Origin: Xanthomonas floridensis
GTDB taxonomy: Bacteria > Pseudomonadota > Gammaproteobacteria > Xanthomonadales > Xanthomonadaceae
Direction of reading: 5' to 3'
Assembly (NCBI RefSeq): GCF_001642575.1
Contig: NZ_LXNG01000001.1
Location: forward strand, 124,001 to 188,000
DNA length: 64,000 nucleotides
Positions 1-9,539 of this stretch are shown here, one piece after another (position 1 is the stretch's first letter; every line of letters begins with the position of its first letter). The translations under genes were made by a program, and so were the position numbers. The notes beneath the pieces were generated by a model. It was not told the origin of the DNA. It made no database searches and saw only the letters and a list, made by a program, of their open reading frames with translations.

Positions 1-296
1 TGTTCGGCGACACCGCGGTGAAGAAGAACAAGTACCTGCGCCTGATCGTGCACCTGACCCGGCCGATGACCGAGCCCACGCCCTCCGGCTACGAGCGCCT
101 GACCGGCGATTCCGGCAGCCGCCACGTGCTGGACCTGGACGTGCCGCTGATCACCCTGCCGGTGATGCCCGGCCGCAACCTTGCAGTGCTGACCGAGGCC
201 GCCACGCGGCTGCATATCCTGCGCACCAAGGGCATCGACCCGGCGGCGATGTTCATCGCCCGCCACAGCAACCTGCTGGAGCGACGCACGCCATGA
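1..296 (+). CDS. hprK: HPr kinase/phosphorylase, C-terminal fragment
   Basis: This is the last 97 or so codons of a gene that begins before the window. The end carries the [16 protein letters not shown] segment known from the C-terminal region of HPr kinase/phosphorylase, the enzyme that phosphorylates or dephosphorylates Ser46 of HPr. The stop overlaps the rapZ start in an ATGA, which suggests translational coupling. The catalytic P-loop lies outside the window. The downstream HPr keeps both His15 and Ser46, which fits this identification. Confidence 0.85.
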   Translation, partial: FGDTAVKKNKYLRLIVHLTRPMTEPTPSGYERLTGDSGSRHVLDLDVPLITLPVMPGRNLAVLTEAATRLHILRTKGIDPAAMFIARHSNLLERRTP

Positions 297-1165
297 GTAC
301 CGCGCCCTCCACGCTGATGATCGTGAGCGGGCTGTCCGGCTCGGGCAAATCGGTCGCGCTGAAGACCTTCGAAGACCTGGACTACTACTGCTCGGACAAC
401 CTGCCGGTCGAACTGCTGCCGGATTTCGTCAAGAGCCGCCTGCGCGGCAACCCGATCGGCGACCAGCGGCTGGCGGTGGGCATCGACGTGCGCAGCCGCA
501 GCGATCTGACCCAGCTGGCGCAATGGCGCCAGGCGGCACAGGAATACGGCATCGAGGCGCGGCTGCTGTTCTTCGAAGCCAGCGATGAAGCGCTGATCAA
601 GCGCTACGCCGACACCCGTCGCCGTCATCCGCTGAGCCATCTCGGCCTGGCACTGCCGGAGGCGATCACCCGCGAGCGTCAGTTGACCGAGCCGCTGCGC
701 ATGCAGGCCGATGCCATCATCGACACCAGCACGCTCAACGTGCATCAGTTGCGCCGCCGCGTGGTCACCGAATTCGCGCTCGGCTCCAACGACCGGCTGT
801 CGCTGCTGTTCGAATCGTTCGCCTACAAGCGCGGCGTTCCGGCCGAAGCCGACTTCGTGTTCGATGCGCGCGTGCTGCCCAACCCCCACTGGGATCCGGA
901 GCTGCGCCCGCTCACCGGCCGCGATGCCGGCGTGCGCGACTATCTGGACCACCAGGCGGACGTGCAGCGCTATAGCGCGCAGATCGTGGACCTGCTCGAT
1001 ACCTGGCTGCCGCGGCTGCGCAACGACACCCGCAGCTACGTGACGATTGCGTTTGGCTGCACCGGCGGCAAGCACCGCTCAGTCTACATGGCCGAGCGCA
1101 TGGCGCGGCATGCGCGCGAGCAGGGCTGGCCGGAAGTGGCGACGTTTCATCGCGAGCAGGACTGA
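293..1165 (+). CDS. rapZ: RNase adapter / P-loop protein RapZ
   Basis: The 290-residue protein has a Walker A motif GLSGSGKS near residue 14 and the C-terminal RapZ signature [15 protein letters not shown]. In E. coli RapZ binds GlmZ sRNA and hands it to RNase E, controlling glucosamine-6-phosphate synthase. Here it lies between hprK and PTS genes, an arrangement common in proteobacteria. Length matches the family (about 285 aa). The ATG overlaps the hprK stop by four bases. Identification is firm; the exact RNA partner in this organism is not shown by the sequence. Confidence 0.93.
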   Translation: MSTAPSTLMIVSGLSGSGKSVALKTFEDLDYYCSDNLPVELLPDFVKSRLRGNPIGDQRLAVGIDVRSRSDLTQLAQWRQAAQEYGIEARLLFFEASDEALIKRYADTRRRHPLSHLGLALPEAITRERQLTEPLRMQADAIIDTSTLNVHQLRRRVVTEFALGSNDRLSLLFESFAYKRGVPAEADFVFDARVLPNPHWDPELRPLTGRDAGVRDYLDHQADVQRYSAQIVDLLDTWLPRLRNDTRSYVTIAFGCTGGKHRSVYMAERMARHAREQGWPEVATFHREQD

Positions 1166-1658
1166 GGGGCTGGGAATCGGGAATCGGGAATTGGGAATCG
1201 TCAAAGCGGTATCCGGGGGTCTGTGGCTGCATGCATCCGTGGAGAAGTTGCGGATGCACGATCCTTTTTGAATCTGGCGGTTTGTGGATGGCTTGGGTTG
1301 GGGGTGCTGTGGAGAGTCGCTGCGCTGCATTCGGTGCTGCTGGAGTCCTGATGTGCCTGAAACCTTCCTCTGTGTTTTCGCGCAGGTGCTCGCGACGCGT
1401 TGAAAGCGTGCCTGGCATCGGTCATGCGTCGCCCTGCTCCGCTTCCCCTGTCGCAGGTACTGCAGCGCTCGCTTGCGAGCTGGTCTGCATTGGCAATGCT
1501 GCCCGCATCACGAATCAGTGTGCTCCAGGCTGAAAAACGCGATCGCTGCGCGGGGCCACACCGGTCGCTGCGATGGAGCTAAACGGCTATTCAGTTCGCA
1601 ACGCATCGGTGCGGGCAAACGCTATCGCGCGGTCATGCCGACCTGTTAACGTTTCGGC
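1166..1658. other. Intergenic gap between rapZ and PTS EIIA
   Basis: No convincing gene is seen in these 493 bases. A tandem heptamer array sits just after rapZ (1172-1199). The remainder shows weak codon structure and no clear RBS-start pair. It should hold the promoter of the EIIA-ptsH-ptsI group, but I cannot place it. Confidence 0.5.
1172..1199. repeat. Heptamer tandem repeat GGGAAT(C/T) x4
   Basis: Four consecutive heptamers are read directly: GGGAATC, GGGAATC, GGGAATT, GGGAATC. They begin six bases after the rapZ stop. A second heptamer array of related composition is at 6827-6860. Confidence 0.9.
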
Positions 1659-2051
1659 ATGGCCTGTGGCATTCTCCTCATTACTCATCCCGGCATCGGC
1701 GCAGCGTTGTTGAACGTGGCGACGGGGCTGTTGCGGCATTTGCCGCTGAAGACCGAAGCGTTCGACGTACCGTTCGATGCAGACCTGGACGCATTGCTGC
1801 CCCAGGCCTCGTCGGCGATGCGACGGGTCGACAGCGGTGACGGCGTGCTGGTCATGACCGACCTGTATGGCGCCAGCCCCAGCAATCTCGCCAGCCGGTT
1901 GGCAAAGCTCGGCACGCCGGTTCGTCGCGTGTCCGCACTGAGCCTGCCGATGCTGCTGCGGGTGATGAATTACCCCGAACAAGGTTTGCAGGAGCTGCCC
2001 GCCACTGCGGCGGCAGGCACCCGCAACGGAGCGATCATCGACGATGCTTGA
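1659..2051 (+). CDS. PTS EIIA component, mannose family
   Basis: A 130-residue EIIA-Man-type domain with the phospho-accepting His10 in ILLITHPGIG and a DLYGASPSN segment. Phosphate flows from EI to HPr to this protein. No EIIB or EIIC gene is seen nearby, so it probably acts as a regulatory phosphate acceptor and not as part of a sugar transporter (inference). Its end overlaps the ptsH start by eight bases, so it should be co-transcribed and coupled with ptsH. Confidence 0.88.
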   Translation: MACGILLITHPGIGAALLNVATGLLRHLPLKTEAFDVPFDADLDALLPQASSAMRRVDSGDGVLVMTDLYGASPSNLASRLAKLGTPVRRVSALSLPMLLRVMNYPEQGLQELPATAAAGTRNGAIIDDA

Positions 2052-2313
2052 ACGCGAACTCATTGTGTCCAACCGACTCGGACTGCATGCGCGGGCAACC
2101 GCCAAGCTGGTGCAGACGCTGTCGTCCTTCCGCAGCAATGCCACGCTGGCGGCCAAGGGCCGCGAAGTCAACGCCAAGAGCATCATGGGCGTGATGCTGC
2201 TGGCCGCTGGCCAGGGCACCAGCGTGGTGGTGCGGCTGGATGGCGAAGACGAGGCGCAGGCCCTGCAGGCGCTGGTGGAGTTGTTCGAGCGTCGTTTCGA
2301 CGAGGACAGCTGA
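2044..2313 (+). CDS. ptsH: Phosphocarrier protein HPr
   Basis: An 89-residue HPr with His15 in NRLGLHARA, the residue phosphorylated by EI, and Ser46 in NAKSIMG, the HprK target. Both are at canonical positions. It sits between EIIA and EI in one transcriptional unit. Having both phosphorylation sites along with hprK upstream indicates dual control by PEP and ATP. Confidence 0.95.
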   Translation: MLERELIVSNRLGLHARATAKLVQTLSSFRSNATLAAKGREVNAKSIMGVMLLAAGQGTSVVVRLDGEDEAQALQALVELFERRFDEDS

Positions 2314-2371
2314 GCATGCGTGGCGTCGGTGCCGTAGCGTCCGACACGGCGCGGCTGCGCCAGGGGCACGC

Positions 2372-4102
2372 ATGAGTCTGCGCCTGCGCGGACACGGCGC
2401 TGCACGCGGCAATGCACTCGGGCGCGCGCGCGTACGCCAGAGCCACACACTGGAAGTGGCCGAGCAACGCGTGCCGGCCAGCCAGGTGGAGACCCAGTTG
2501 CAGCGCCTGCACACCGCCATCGATGCGGCACGCGGCGAAATGCAGCAGTTGCGCGACCGCCTGCATGGCGCGCTGGCACGCGAGGTTGGTGAATTCCTCG
2601 AACTGCATGCGCTGCTGCTGGACGACCCGGAACTGCTGCAGGGGCTGGATGAGCTGATCCGCACCCATCGCTACAGCGCCGACTATGCCCTGCGCGTGCA
2701 GCGCGACCGGCTGGCGGCGGTGTTCGACGGCATGGAGGACGCCTACCTCAAGAGCCGCATGGACGACCTGGATCACGTGATCGGGCGCATCCATGCGTTT
2801 CTGCACAAGCGTGCGCCCGACCTCAAGGGTGTGGCCGGGGAGATCCTGGTCTGCGACAACGTGGCGCCGTCCGAGCTGGCGCAGCTGCAGGCGCAAGGCG
2901 TGGTCGGCATCGTCACCACGGCCGGCAGTGCGCTGTCGCATAGCGCAATCCTGGCGCGCAGTCTGCACCTGCCGCTGGTGGTGGGCGTCAGCGATGCGGT
3001 ACAGAAGATCGACGATGGCGATGTGCTGATCGTCGATGCCGGCTCCGGCCAGGTGATCGTCGATCCCACGCCCGACCACCTGCGCGACTACCGCGAGCGC
3101 CTGCGCGCGCTGGCCAAGGAACAACGCGAGCTGGGGCGGTTGCGCTCCAAGCCCACGCGCACGCGCGACAACATCGACATCACCCTGCTGGCCAACGCCG
3201 AATCGCTGGAAGACGTGGCGCGCGCGCATGCCTTGGGCGCCAGCGGGCTGGGGCTGTATCGCACCGAATTCCTGTTTCTGCAGCGCAACGAGCTGCCGGA
3301 CGAGGACGAGCAGTTCCAGGCGTACCGCGACACCGTGCTGGGCATGAGCGGCCGGCCGGTAACCATCCGCACCCTGGACCTGGGCGCCGACAAGGCCGAC
3401 CGCACCGGGTTGACGCTGAGCGACGAGGACAACCCGGCGCTGGGCCTGCGCGGTGTGCGCCTGTCGCTGGCCCGTCCTGCGGTGGCGCAGACGCAGCTGC
3501 GCGCCATCCTTCGCGCCTCCGGTTACGGGCCGGTGCGCATCCTGGTGCCGATGGTCAGCGGCCGCGAAGAAATCCAGCTGCTGCGCAAGCAGCTGAAGAA
3601 GCTGAGCGCGCAGTTGCGCGCCGAAGGCCACGAGATCGCCGAGCACATTCCGCTGGGTGCGATGATCGAAGTGCCTGCCGCAGCGCTGGCGCTGGACTGC
3701 TTCATCGACGACATCGATTTCCTGTCGATCGGCACCAACGATCTGGTGCAGTACCTGCTGGCAGTGGACCGCAATAACGAGGCACTGGGCGAGTTGTATT
3801 CGCCGTTGCATCCGGCAGTGCTGCGGCTGATCGCGCAGGTGATTGCCACCGGACGCAGCTATGGCAAGCCGGTGGCGGTGTGCGGCGAAATCGCCGGCGA
3901 CCCGCGCTTCGTGCCGATGCTGCTGGCGCTGGGGCTCACCGAGTTCAGCCTGCACCCGGCCACCCTGCTGGAAGTACGCCGCGCCATCCGCGACATCCAT
4001 CTGGGCGAACTGCGCGTACACGGCGAAAAATTGCTGCGCGCACGCGACCGCAAGGGTATCGAGAAATGGCTGGCCTGCAATGCGCAGGGAGTGCTGCGCT
4101 AG
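2372..4102 (+). CDS. ptsI: PTS enzyme I (PEP-protein phosphotransferase)
   Basis: Starting at the ATG at 2372 gives 576 residues, the usual EI length; an in-frame extension upstream to 2240 overlaps ptsH and is unlikely. The N-terminal half carries the active histidine in GSALSHSAILARS at about residue 190. The C-terminal PEP-binding barrel includes GLGLYRTEFLF, the GAMIEVPAA segment and SIGTNDLVQY. It autophosphorylates with PEP and passes phosphate to HPr. It closes the regulatory PTS operon. Confidence 0.95.
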   Translation: MSLRLRGHGAARGNALGRARVRQSHTLEVAEQRVPASQVETQLQRLHTAIDAARGEMQQLRDRLHGALAREVGEFLELHALLLDDPELLQGLDELIRTHRYSADYALRVQRDRLAAVFDGMEDAYLKSRMDDLDHVIGRIHAFLHKRAPDLKGVAGEILVCDNVAPSELAQLQAQGVVGIVTTAGSALSHSAILARSLHLPLVVGVSDAVQKIDDGDVLIVDAGSGQVIVDPTPDHLRDYRERLRALAKEQRELGRLRSKPTRTRDNIDITLLANAESLEDVARAHALGASGLGLYRTEFLFLQRNELPDEDEQFQAYRDTVLGMSGRPVTIRTLDLGADKADRTGLTLSDEDNPALGLRGVRLSLARPAVAQTQLRAILRASGYGPVRILVPMVSGREEIQLLRKQLKKLSAQLRAEGHEIAEHIPLGAMIEVPAAALALDCFIDDIDFLSIGTNDLVQYLLAVDRNNEALGELYSPLHPAVLRLIAQVIATGRSYGKPVAVCGEIAGDPRFVPMLLALGLTEFSLHPATLLEVRRAIRDIHLGELRVHGEKLLRARDRKGIEKWLACNAQGVLR

Positions 4103-4394
4103 CCGGCGATCACGGCCCGTCGCCGCACGCGCCCGCTCCCTTCGGGCAGAACATGCAGGTCGCTGCACGCAGCCTGCGCCATGACCATGCCGGCACGTGC
4201 CAACCTCGATCCGCCCTGCCCGGCTTCGGCATGTTGCATCCACACGTGCGCATGGATGCGGCAACGCTTCGGCTATCGGCAACTGCCCGACCGCGGCACT
4301 GTATGTTTCGTCACCGCGCGCAAGTGATAATGCCGTGCTGACCCAGCACCGCGTCTTCCACTGACGGCGCGTCCACTCTTCCGGGGAGCCGCGC

Positions 4395-5756
4395 ATGGCC
4401 GAAGCCGTCCGCCACGACAAGACCGCGCGCCAGCTACGATTGCTGTCCGATGCGCTGGATAGCGGACGCCTGGGGCCGGTGCGCCGGTTGGTCAATACGC
4501 TGGCGCCGGCGGAGATCGGCAACCTGCTCGAATCCTTGCCACCGGGCAAGCGTGAAGTGGTGTGGGGGCTGGTCGACCCGGAAGACGATGGCGAAGTGCT
4601 GCTGCACGTCGGTGACGAAGTCCGCGAAAGCCTGCTGGCCGACATGGACCCGGACGAAATCGTCGCGGCGGTCGAAGACCTGGACATCGACGACCTGGCC
4701 AACCTGGTCGAGGACCTGCCCGACACCGTCATCGACGAAGTACTCAAGTCGATGGATCGCGAGAACCGCGAGCGACTCGAACAGGTGCTGTCGTATCCGG
4801 AAGACACCGCCGGCCGCCTGATGAATCCGGACGTGGTGACAGTGCGCGCCGACGTCAACGTCGATGTGGTGCTGCGCTACCTGCGCCTGCGCGGCGAGCT
4901 GCCCGATCATACCGACCACCTGTACGTGGTAAGCCGTCGCCACCAGTATCTGGGCCGCGTGCCATTGGCAGCGCTGGTCACCCACGAGGACAGCACCCCG
5001 GTCAACCGGCTGATCGACGACGAGCAGCCTGCCATCGACGTGGGGGACGGCTCGGACGAAGTGGCACGCCGCTTCTCCGACCACGACTGGATCTCCGCGC
5101 CGGTGGTGGACGACAACAACATCCTGCTCGGCCGCATCACCATCGACGACGTGGTCGACATCATCCGCGAGCAGGCCGAGCACCAGGCGTTGAGCGCCGC
5201 CGGTCTGGACGAGGACGAGGACATGTTCAGCCCGGCACGGCGTGCGTTCCGGCGCCGCCTGATCTGGCTGGGCATCAACCTGTGCACCGCCTTCCTGGCC
5301 TCCAGCGTGGTCAGCCAGTTCGAGGGAACCATCGAAAAACTGGTGGCGCTGGCAGCATTGATGCCGATCGTGGCCGGCATGGGCGGCAACGCCGGCACCC
5401 AGGTGCTGGCGCTGATGGTGCGCGGCCTGGCGCTGGGGCAGATCGGCTCGTCCAACGTGATGACGCTGCTCAAGAAGGAACTCACAGTGGCGCTGATCAA
5501 CGGGCTGTGCCTGGGCATCGGGCTTGGCCTGATCGTCCTGGTCTGGTTCCGCCAGCCGATGCTGTCGCTGGTGATCGGCACCGCACTGACCGCCAACATG
5601 CTCACTGCCGCCTTCGGCGGCGTGCTGGTGCCGGTGACGCTCAAGCGCCTGGGCTTCGATCCGGCCTTGGCGGGCGGGGTGATCCTGACCACGCTGACCG
5701 ACGTGATGGGCTTCCTGAGCTTCCTGGGCCTTGCCACCTTGATCCTGCTGCCCTGA
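4395..5756 (+). CDS. mgtE: Magnesium transporter MgtE
   Basis: A 453-residue protein with an acidic N-terminal MgtE domain (many DDLANLVEDLP-like helices), a central CBS pair (about residues 140-265, with WISAPVVDDNNILLGRIT) and a C-terminal membrane domain of about five segments containing the family signature PIVAGMGGNAGTQ. MgtE is a Mg2+-gated Mg2+ channel of the inner membrane. The gene follows ptsI after 292 bases in which no gene or M-box-like leader is evident. Length and architecture are normal. Confidence 0.95.
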   Translation: MAEAVRHDKTARQLRLLSDALDSGRLGPVRRLVNTLAPAEIGNLLESLPPGKREVVWGLVDPEDDGEVLLHVGDEVRESLLADMDPDEIVAAVEDLDIDDLANLVEDLPDTVIDEVLKSMDRENRERLEQVLSYPEDTAGRLMNPDVVTVRADVNVDVVLRYLRLRGELPDHTDHLYVVSRRHQYLGRVPLAALVTHEDSTPVNRLIDDEQPAIDVGDGSDEVARRFSDHDWISAPVVDDNNILLGRITIDDVVDIIREQAEHQALSAAGLDEDEDMFSPARRAFRRRLIWLGINLCTAFLASSVVSQFEGTIEKLVALAALMPIVAGMGGNAGTQVLALMVRGLALGQIGSSNVMTLLKKELTVALINGLCLGIGLGLIVLVWFRQPMLSLVIGTALTANMLTAAFGGVLVPVTLKRLGFDPALAGGVILTTLTDVMGFLSFLGLATLILLP

Positions 5757-5898
5757 CCGCGTGCAGCAGCGATCCCGCCTGCCGGCATCGGCCATCCTGG
5801 CGATCGCATGAATCGACGGCACCCACCGCTGCCGCGTGACGTGCCAGCGCACGTGCATGCGGTAATACTGCAGACCTGTACTCGATGGAGAGTCGTGC

Positions 5899-6696
5899 GT
5901 GATCTTACGTTGCGTCGTACTTGGATTGCTTGCGTTGGTGCTTGCCGGCTGCTCCAGCATGGGTGAGCGTCGACAGGATGGCCGCAGCGGCCACTTCGTC
6001 AGCCGCACCTTGCAGATGGAAGGGCGGCTGTATCGCTATCAGGTGTTTGTCCCGGCCGCCAAGGCGGCGCGGCCGTTGCCGATCGTGTTGTTCCTGCATG
6101 GTTCGGGCGAACGTGGCGACAACGGGCGCGACCAGGCTGAAGTGGGAGTAGGCCCCTACCTGAGCGAACACACCGCCCAGTTTCCAGCGCTGGTGGTGTT
6201 GCCGCAGGTGCCCGACAACGAAGAATGGCTGGGCATCAACGCGCGCATGGCGATCGCCGCGCTGGATGCCGCCAGCGCCGAGTTCGCTGCCGACCCGCAG
6301 CGCACCTACCTCACCGGCATTTCGATGGGCGGCTATGGCGCGTGGGAAATCGGGCTGATGCAGCCGCAGCGCTTTGCCGCGATCGTGCCGGTCTGCGGCG
6401 CACTCAAGGCGCCGCGTGATGAGCGCCGCACACTGTATGTCAGCCTGGTGGCCAAGGAAGCAGACCCGTATACGGCAGCGGTCACCCAGCTCAAGCACGT
6501 CCCGATCTGGACCTTCCACGGCGCCAAGGACACCTCCGTGCCGCCGCATGACGACCGCGCGCTGTACCGCGCTGCGAAAGGCGTGGGCGCCAACCTGCGC
6601 TACAGCGAATATCCGGAAGGCAACCACAACGTCTGGGACGTGACCTACGCCGACCCGGCGATGTGGGAGTGGATGTTCAAGCAGCGCCTGCGCTGA
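5899..6696 (+). CDS. Alpha/beta-hydrolase lipoprotein (esterase-like)
   Basis: A 265-residue protein from a GTG start. The N-terminus has a lipoprotein signal ending LVLAGCSS, so it should be lipidated at Cys17 or thereabouts. The fold is a carboxylesterase/PHB-depolymerase-like hydrolase: LFLHGSGERGDN oxyanion region, nucleophile Ser in GISMGGYGAW, Asp in FHGAKDTSVP and His in GNHNVW. Likely an envelope-anchored esterase or glycan deacylase; substrate unknown. It is a single gene, followed immediately by a dispersed repeat element. Confidence 0.75.
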   Translation: MILRCVVLGLLALVLAGCSSMGERRQDGRSGHFVSRTLQMEGRLYRYQVFVPAAKAARPLPIVLFLHGSGERGDNGRDQAEVGVGPYLSEHTAQFPALVVLPQVPDNEEWLGINARMAIAALDAASAEFAADPQRTYLTGISMGGYGAWEIGLMQPQRFAAIVPVCGALKAPRDERRTLYVSLVAKEADPYTAAVTQLKHVPIWTFHGAKDTSVPPHDDRALYRAAKGVGANLRYSEYPEGNHNVWDVTYADPAMWEWMFKQRLR

Positions 6697-6966
6697 GGGC
6701 GGCTGCCCACACGATTGCGCAGCCGCCAGGCGGGCGCGGGCGGCGCTCGGAACTTGGTCGGCGGCGTACTGCGCATCGGCGACCTGCTCCGGCCAGGTCA
6801 TCGGCGAGCCGTCTACCGCCTCGGCGATGGGCAATGGGCAATGGGCAATGGGCAATGGGCGATATGCAACATCGCATCGGCATGCGCCACATGCACACTT
6901 TGATTCTTGGCGCGCCGCCCACGCCCACCTGACGACTGCCCGCTACGTTCTGTTATCTCTGAGCGG
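6697..6966 (+). repeat. Dispersed inverted-end repeat element, interrupted copy
   Basis: The first 55 or so bases after the lipoprotein stop match, in reverse complement, one end of the element at 53248-53387. Bases about 6862-6966 match the other end (for example CTGACGACTG followed by CGCTACGTTCTGTTA). About 115 bases in between, including a heptamer array, have no counterpart in the other copies, so this copy seems to carry an insertion. No gene is evident across the 429 bases up to cydB. Confidence 0.6.
6827..6860. repeat. Heptamer tandem repeat ATGGGCA, about 4.9 copies
   Basis: Four perfect copies of ATGGGCA and a partial fifth are read directly. The array sits inside the dispersed repeat element and resembles the heptamer array after rapZ in unit length and composition. 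It is a possible length-variable locus. Confidence 0.9.
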
Positions 6967-7125
6967 AGGCATTGCAGCGTGATCGGCGCGATGCATGAAT
7001 GCCGCTTGGCTTGATTGCGACGACGACCAGCGCATGCCGTTGTCGTCGCGCGGCGACCCCAAGCCACTGCATGCCGCACGCAGTGCCCGACTCCTGCGCG
7101 CCGCGTCTGGGCCGGGCGCCGACCA

Positions 7126-8142
7126 TCAATGGTGATAGCCGGTCTCTGCAGTGATCTTGCCGCGGAACACCCGGTACGACCACACCGTGTAGCCCAGGAT
7201 CAGCGGCAGTAACATGACCAGCCCCACCATCGCGAACAGCTGCGAGGACGGCGGCGCGGCCGCCTGCCAGATCGTGTAGACCGGCGGCACCAGATACGGC
7301 CACATGCCCAGCACCAGGCCAAGGAATCCAAGCACGAACAAGCCCATCGCCAGCAGGAACGGCGCCGTGTCCGCTCGCCCCGGTGCAGTCGCGCGCCACA
7401 GCGCATAGCCCACCACGGCAACCAGAACCGGCACCGGCATCAACCACAGGTAATGCGCATCGTTGAACCAGCGATCCATCACATGCGATTGCAGCGACGG
7501 CAGCCACGCGCTGACCAGGCCGATGAAGACCAGCACGCTGAGGGTCAATGGCCGGCTCAACTGACGCGCAAGCGCGTGCACGTGGCCTTCGGTCTTGAGG
7601 ATCAACCAGGTGCTGCCGAGCAACGCATAACCGAACACCAAGGCCGCGCCGGTCAGCATCGCGAACGGGCTGAACCAGCCCCAGATCCCGCCGACATAGC
7701 GGTCGTTCTCGATCGGCAGGCCCTGCACCAGCGCGCCCAGGATCACGCCCTGCGCGAAGGTGGCAAGGATCGATCCGGCGGCGAAGGCATTGCTCCACAG
7801 CCGCCGCGAGCGATGCGCCTTGAAGCGAAACTCGAACGCCACCCCACGGAACACCAGCGCCATCACCATCAACAACACCGGCAGATACAGCGCCGACAGG
7901 ATCACCGCATAGGCCTTGGGAAACGCCGCCAGCAGCCCTGCCCCGCCCAGCACCAGCCAGGTTTCGTTGCCGTCCCAGATCGGCGCGGCGGTGTTCATCA
8001 TCAGGTCCAGCTGTGCCTCGTCGCTGCGAAACGGCGCCAGGATGCCGATGCCGAGCACAAAGCCGTCCAGCACCACGTACATCAGCACCCCGAAACCGAT
8101 CACCGCAAACCAGGCCACGGGCAGGAAGGTCGTCATGTCCAT
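7126..8142 (-). CDS. cydB: Cytochrome bd-type quinol oxidase subunit II
   Basis: Starting at the MDMTTFLPVAWF methionine gives 338 residues of an integral membrane protein with about eight segments, the usual CydB pattern, including GFVLGIGIL near the start and WDGNETWLV. It pairs with the CydA homologue directly upstream; the stop and start share one base (TGATG). With CydA it forms the oxygen-reducing quinol oxidase of the inner membrane. I could not find a CydX-like small gene after it. Confidence 0.92.
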   Translation of the reverse strand: MDMTTFLPVAWFAVIGFGVLMYVVLDGFVLGIGILAPFRSDEAQLDLMMNTAAPIWDGNETWLVLGGAGLLAAFPKAYAVILSALYLPVLLMVMALVFRGVAFEFRFKAHRSRRLWSNAFAAGSILATFAQGVILGALVQGLPIENDRYVGGIWGWFSPFAMLTGAALVFGYALLGSTWLILKTEGHVHALARQLSRPLTLSVLVFIGLVSAWLPSLQSHVMDRWFNDAHYLWLMPVPVLVAVVGYALWRATAPGRADTAPFLLAMGLFVLGFLGLVLGMWPYLVPPVYTIWQAAAPPSSQLFAMVGLVMLLPLILGYTVWSYRVFRGKITAETGYHH

Positions 8143-9539
8143 CACGCAGCTCCATCGATCGTTTCGTCGGCTGCAGACAGCGGCCGTGCGGGGGTGTGTT
8201 CGCCATGGTCCAGGTGCGGCGCATCGTGCGGCGTCGGCCCGATCTTGCCGATCTTGACCAGGTACCAGATGCCCCAGCCGAACACGAACGCGTAGCCGGC
8301 CACATACACCGACAACGAGATGGCGGTCATCAGTGCCGACTGCGGGCCCACGGCGTCGGCCGTGCGTAGCAGTCCGTAGACCACGTACGGCTGCCGGCCC
8401 ATTTCGGTAACGAACCAGCCGGAAATCAGCGCAATGAAGCCGCTCGGCAGCATCCAGCGCCAGGTCGCCAGCAACCAGCGCCACTGCACCAGCGTGCCGC
8501 GCCACAACGCGAACACCGACACCCAGGCCACCAGCAGCATCAGCGAGCCGATCCCGACCATGATGCGGAAGGCGAAGAACACCGGCGTCACCGGCGGGCG
8601 GTCGCGCGCCGGCACCGAGGTCAGCGGCGCGATGGTGCCATCCAGGCTATGGGTCAGGATCAGGCTACCCAGGCGCGGGATCGCCAGCGCGTAATCGTTG
8701 CGCTCGGCCTGCGCATTCGGCAATGCGAAGACCACCAGCGGAAACCCCTTGCCGGGTTCTTCGGCGTGCCAGTGCGCTTCCATCGCCGCGATCTTCATCG
8801 GCTGATGCTTGAGCGTGTTCAAACCATGCATGTCGCCGACGAAGATCTGCAGCGGCACGGTGATGGCCGCAAACACCACCGCCAGCTTGAGCATGCGCAG
8901 GCCCGCCTCGCGGTGCACGCCACGGTGCAGATACCACGCACCCACCGCGCCGACCACAAAACAGGTGGTGATGAACGAGCCCAGCGCCATATGCGCAAGC
9001 CGATACGGGAACGAGGGGTTGAAGATGATCTTCAACCAGTCCACCGGATGCACGATCCCGCCGATCACCTCGAAGCCGGCCGGCGTCTGCAGCCAGCTAT
9101 TGGAGGAGAGAATCCAGAACGTGGAAAACAGCGTGCCCAGCGCCACCATGCAGGTGGCGAAGAAATGCAGGCGCTCGGAAATACGGCCCCAGCCAAACAT
9201 CATCACGCCCAGGAAGCTTGCTTCCAGGAAGAACGCGGTGAGAACCTCGTAGCTCAGCAGCGGGCCGATCACGCTTCCGGCGATGCGGCTCAGTTCCGGC
9301 CAGTTGGCGCCGAACTGGAAGGCCATCACGATGCCGCTGACCACCCCCATGCCGAAGGACACGGCGAAGATCTTCTGCCAGAAGAAATACAACTCGCGCC
9401 AGACCGGCAGGCGGGTGCGCAACCAGCGCCATTCCAGAAACGCCAGCAGGCTGGAGAGGCCGATGGTGAACGCGGGAAACAGCACGTGGAACGCAATGAC
9501 GAACCCGAACTGGATCCGCGACAGCAGCAAGGCGTCCAT
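8142..9539 (-). CDS. cydA: Cytochrome bd-type quinol oxidase subunit I, short Q-loop (CioA-like)
   Basis: A 465-residue CydA from the ATG at 9539, chosen because GGAGG lies six bases upstream. The Q-loop region is short and reads EMGRQPYVVYGLLRTADAV, the form typical of the CioA (cyanide-insensitive oxidase) subgroup and unlike E. coli CydA (about 520 aa). It binds the hemes and oxidises quinol at low oxygen. It is co-transcribed with cydB. Confidence 0.92.
   Translation of the reverse strand: MDALLLSRIQFGFVIAFHVLFPAFTIGLSSLLAFLEWRWLRTRLPVWRELYFFWQKIFAVSFGMGVVSGIVMAFQFGANWPELSRIAGSVIGPLLSYEVLTAFFLEASFLGVMMFGWGRISERLHFFATCMVALGTLFSTFWILSSNSWLQTPAGFEVIGGIVHPVDWLKIIFNPSFPYRLAHMALGSFITTCFVVGAVGAWYLHRGVHREAGLRMLKLAVVFAAITVPLQIFVGDMHGLNTLKHQPMKIAAMEAHWHAEEPGKGFPLVVFALPNAQAERNDYALAIPRLGSLILTHSLDGTIAPLTSVPARDRPPVTPVFFAFRIMVGIGSLMLLVAWVSVFALWRGTLVQWRWLLATWRWMLPSGFIALISGWFVTEMGRQPYVVYGLLRTADAVGPQSALMTAISLSVYVAGYAFVFGWGIWYLVKIGKIGPTPHDAPHLDHGEHTPARPLSAADETIDGAA

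Noticed and set aside
4103..4394. Possible M-box or other Mg2+-sensing leader before mgtE
   Set aside because: No conserved M-box helices could be recognised in the 292 bases.
2183..4858. An 891-codon open frame on the minus strand opposite ptsI
   Set aside because: It is antisense to firm ptsH, ptsI and mgtE genes and has no family features.
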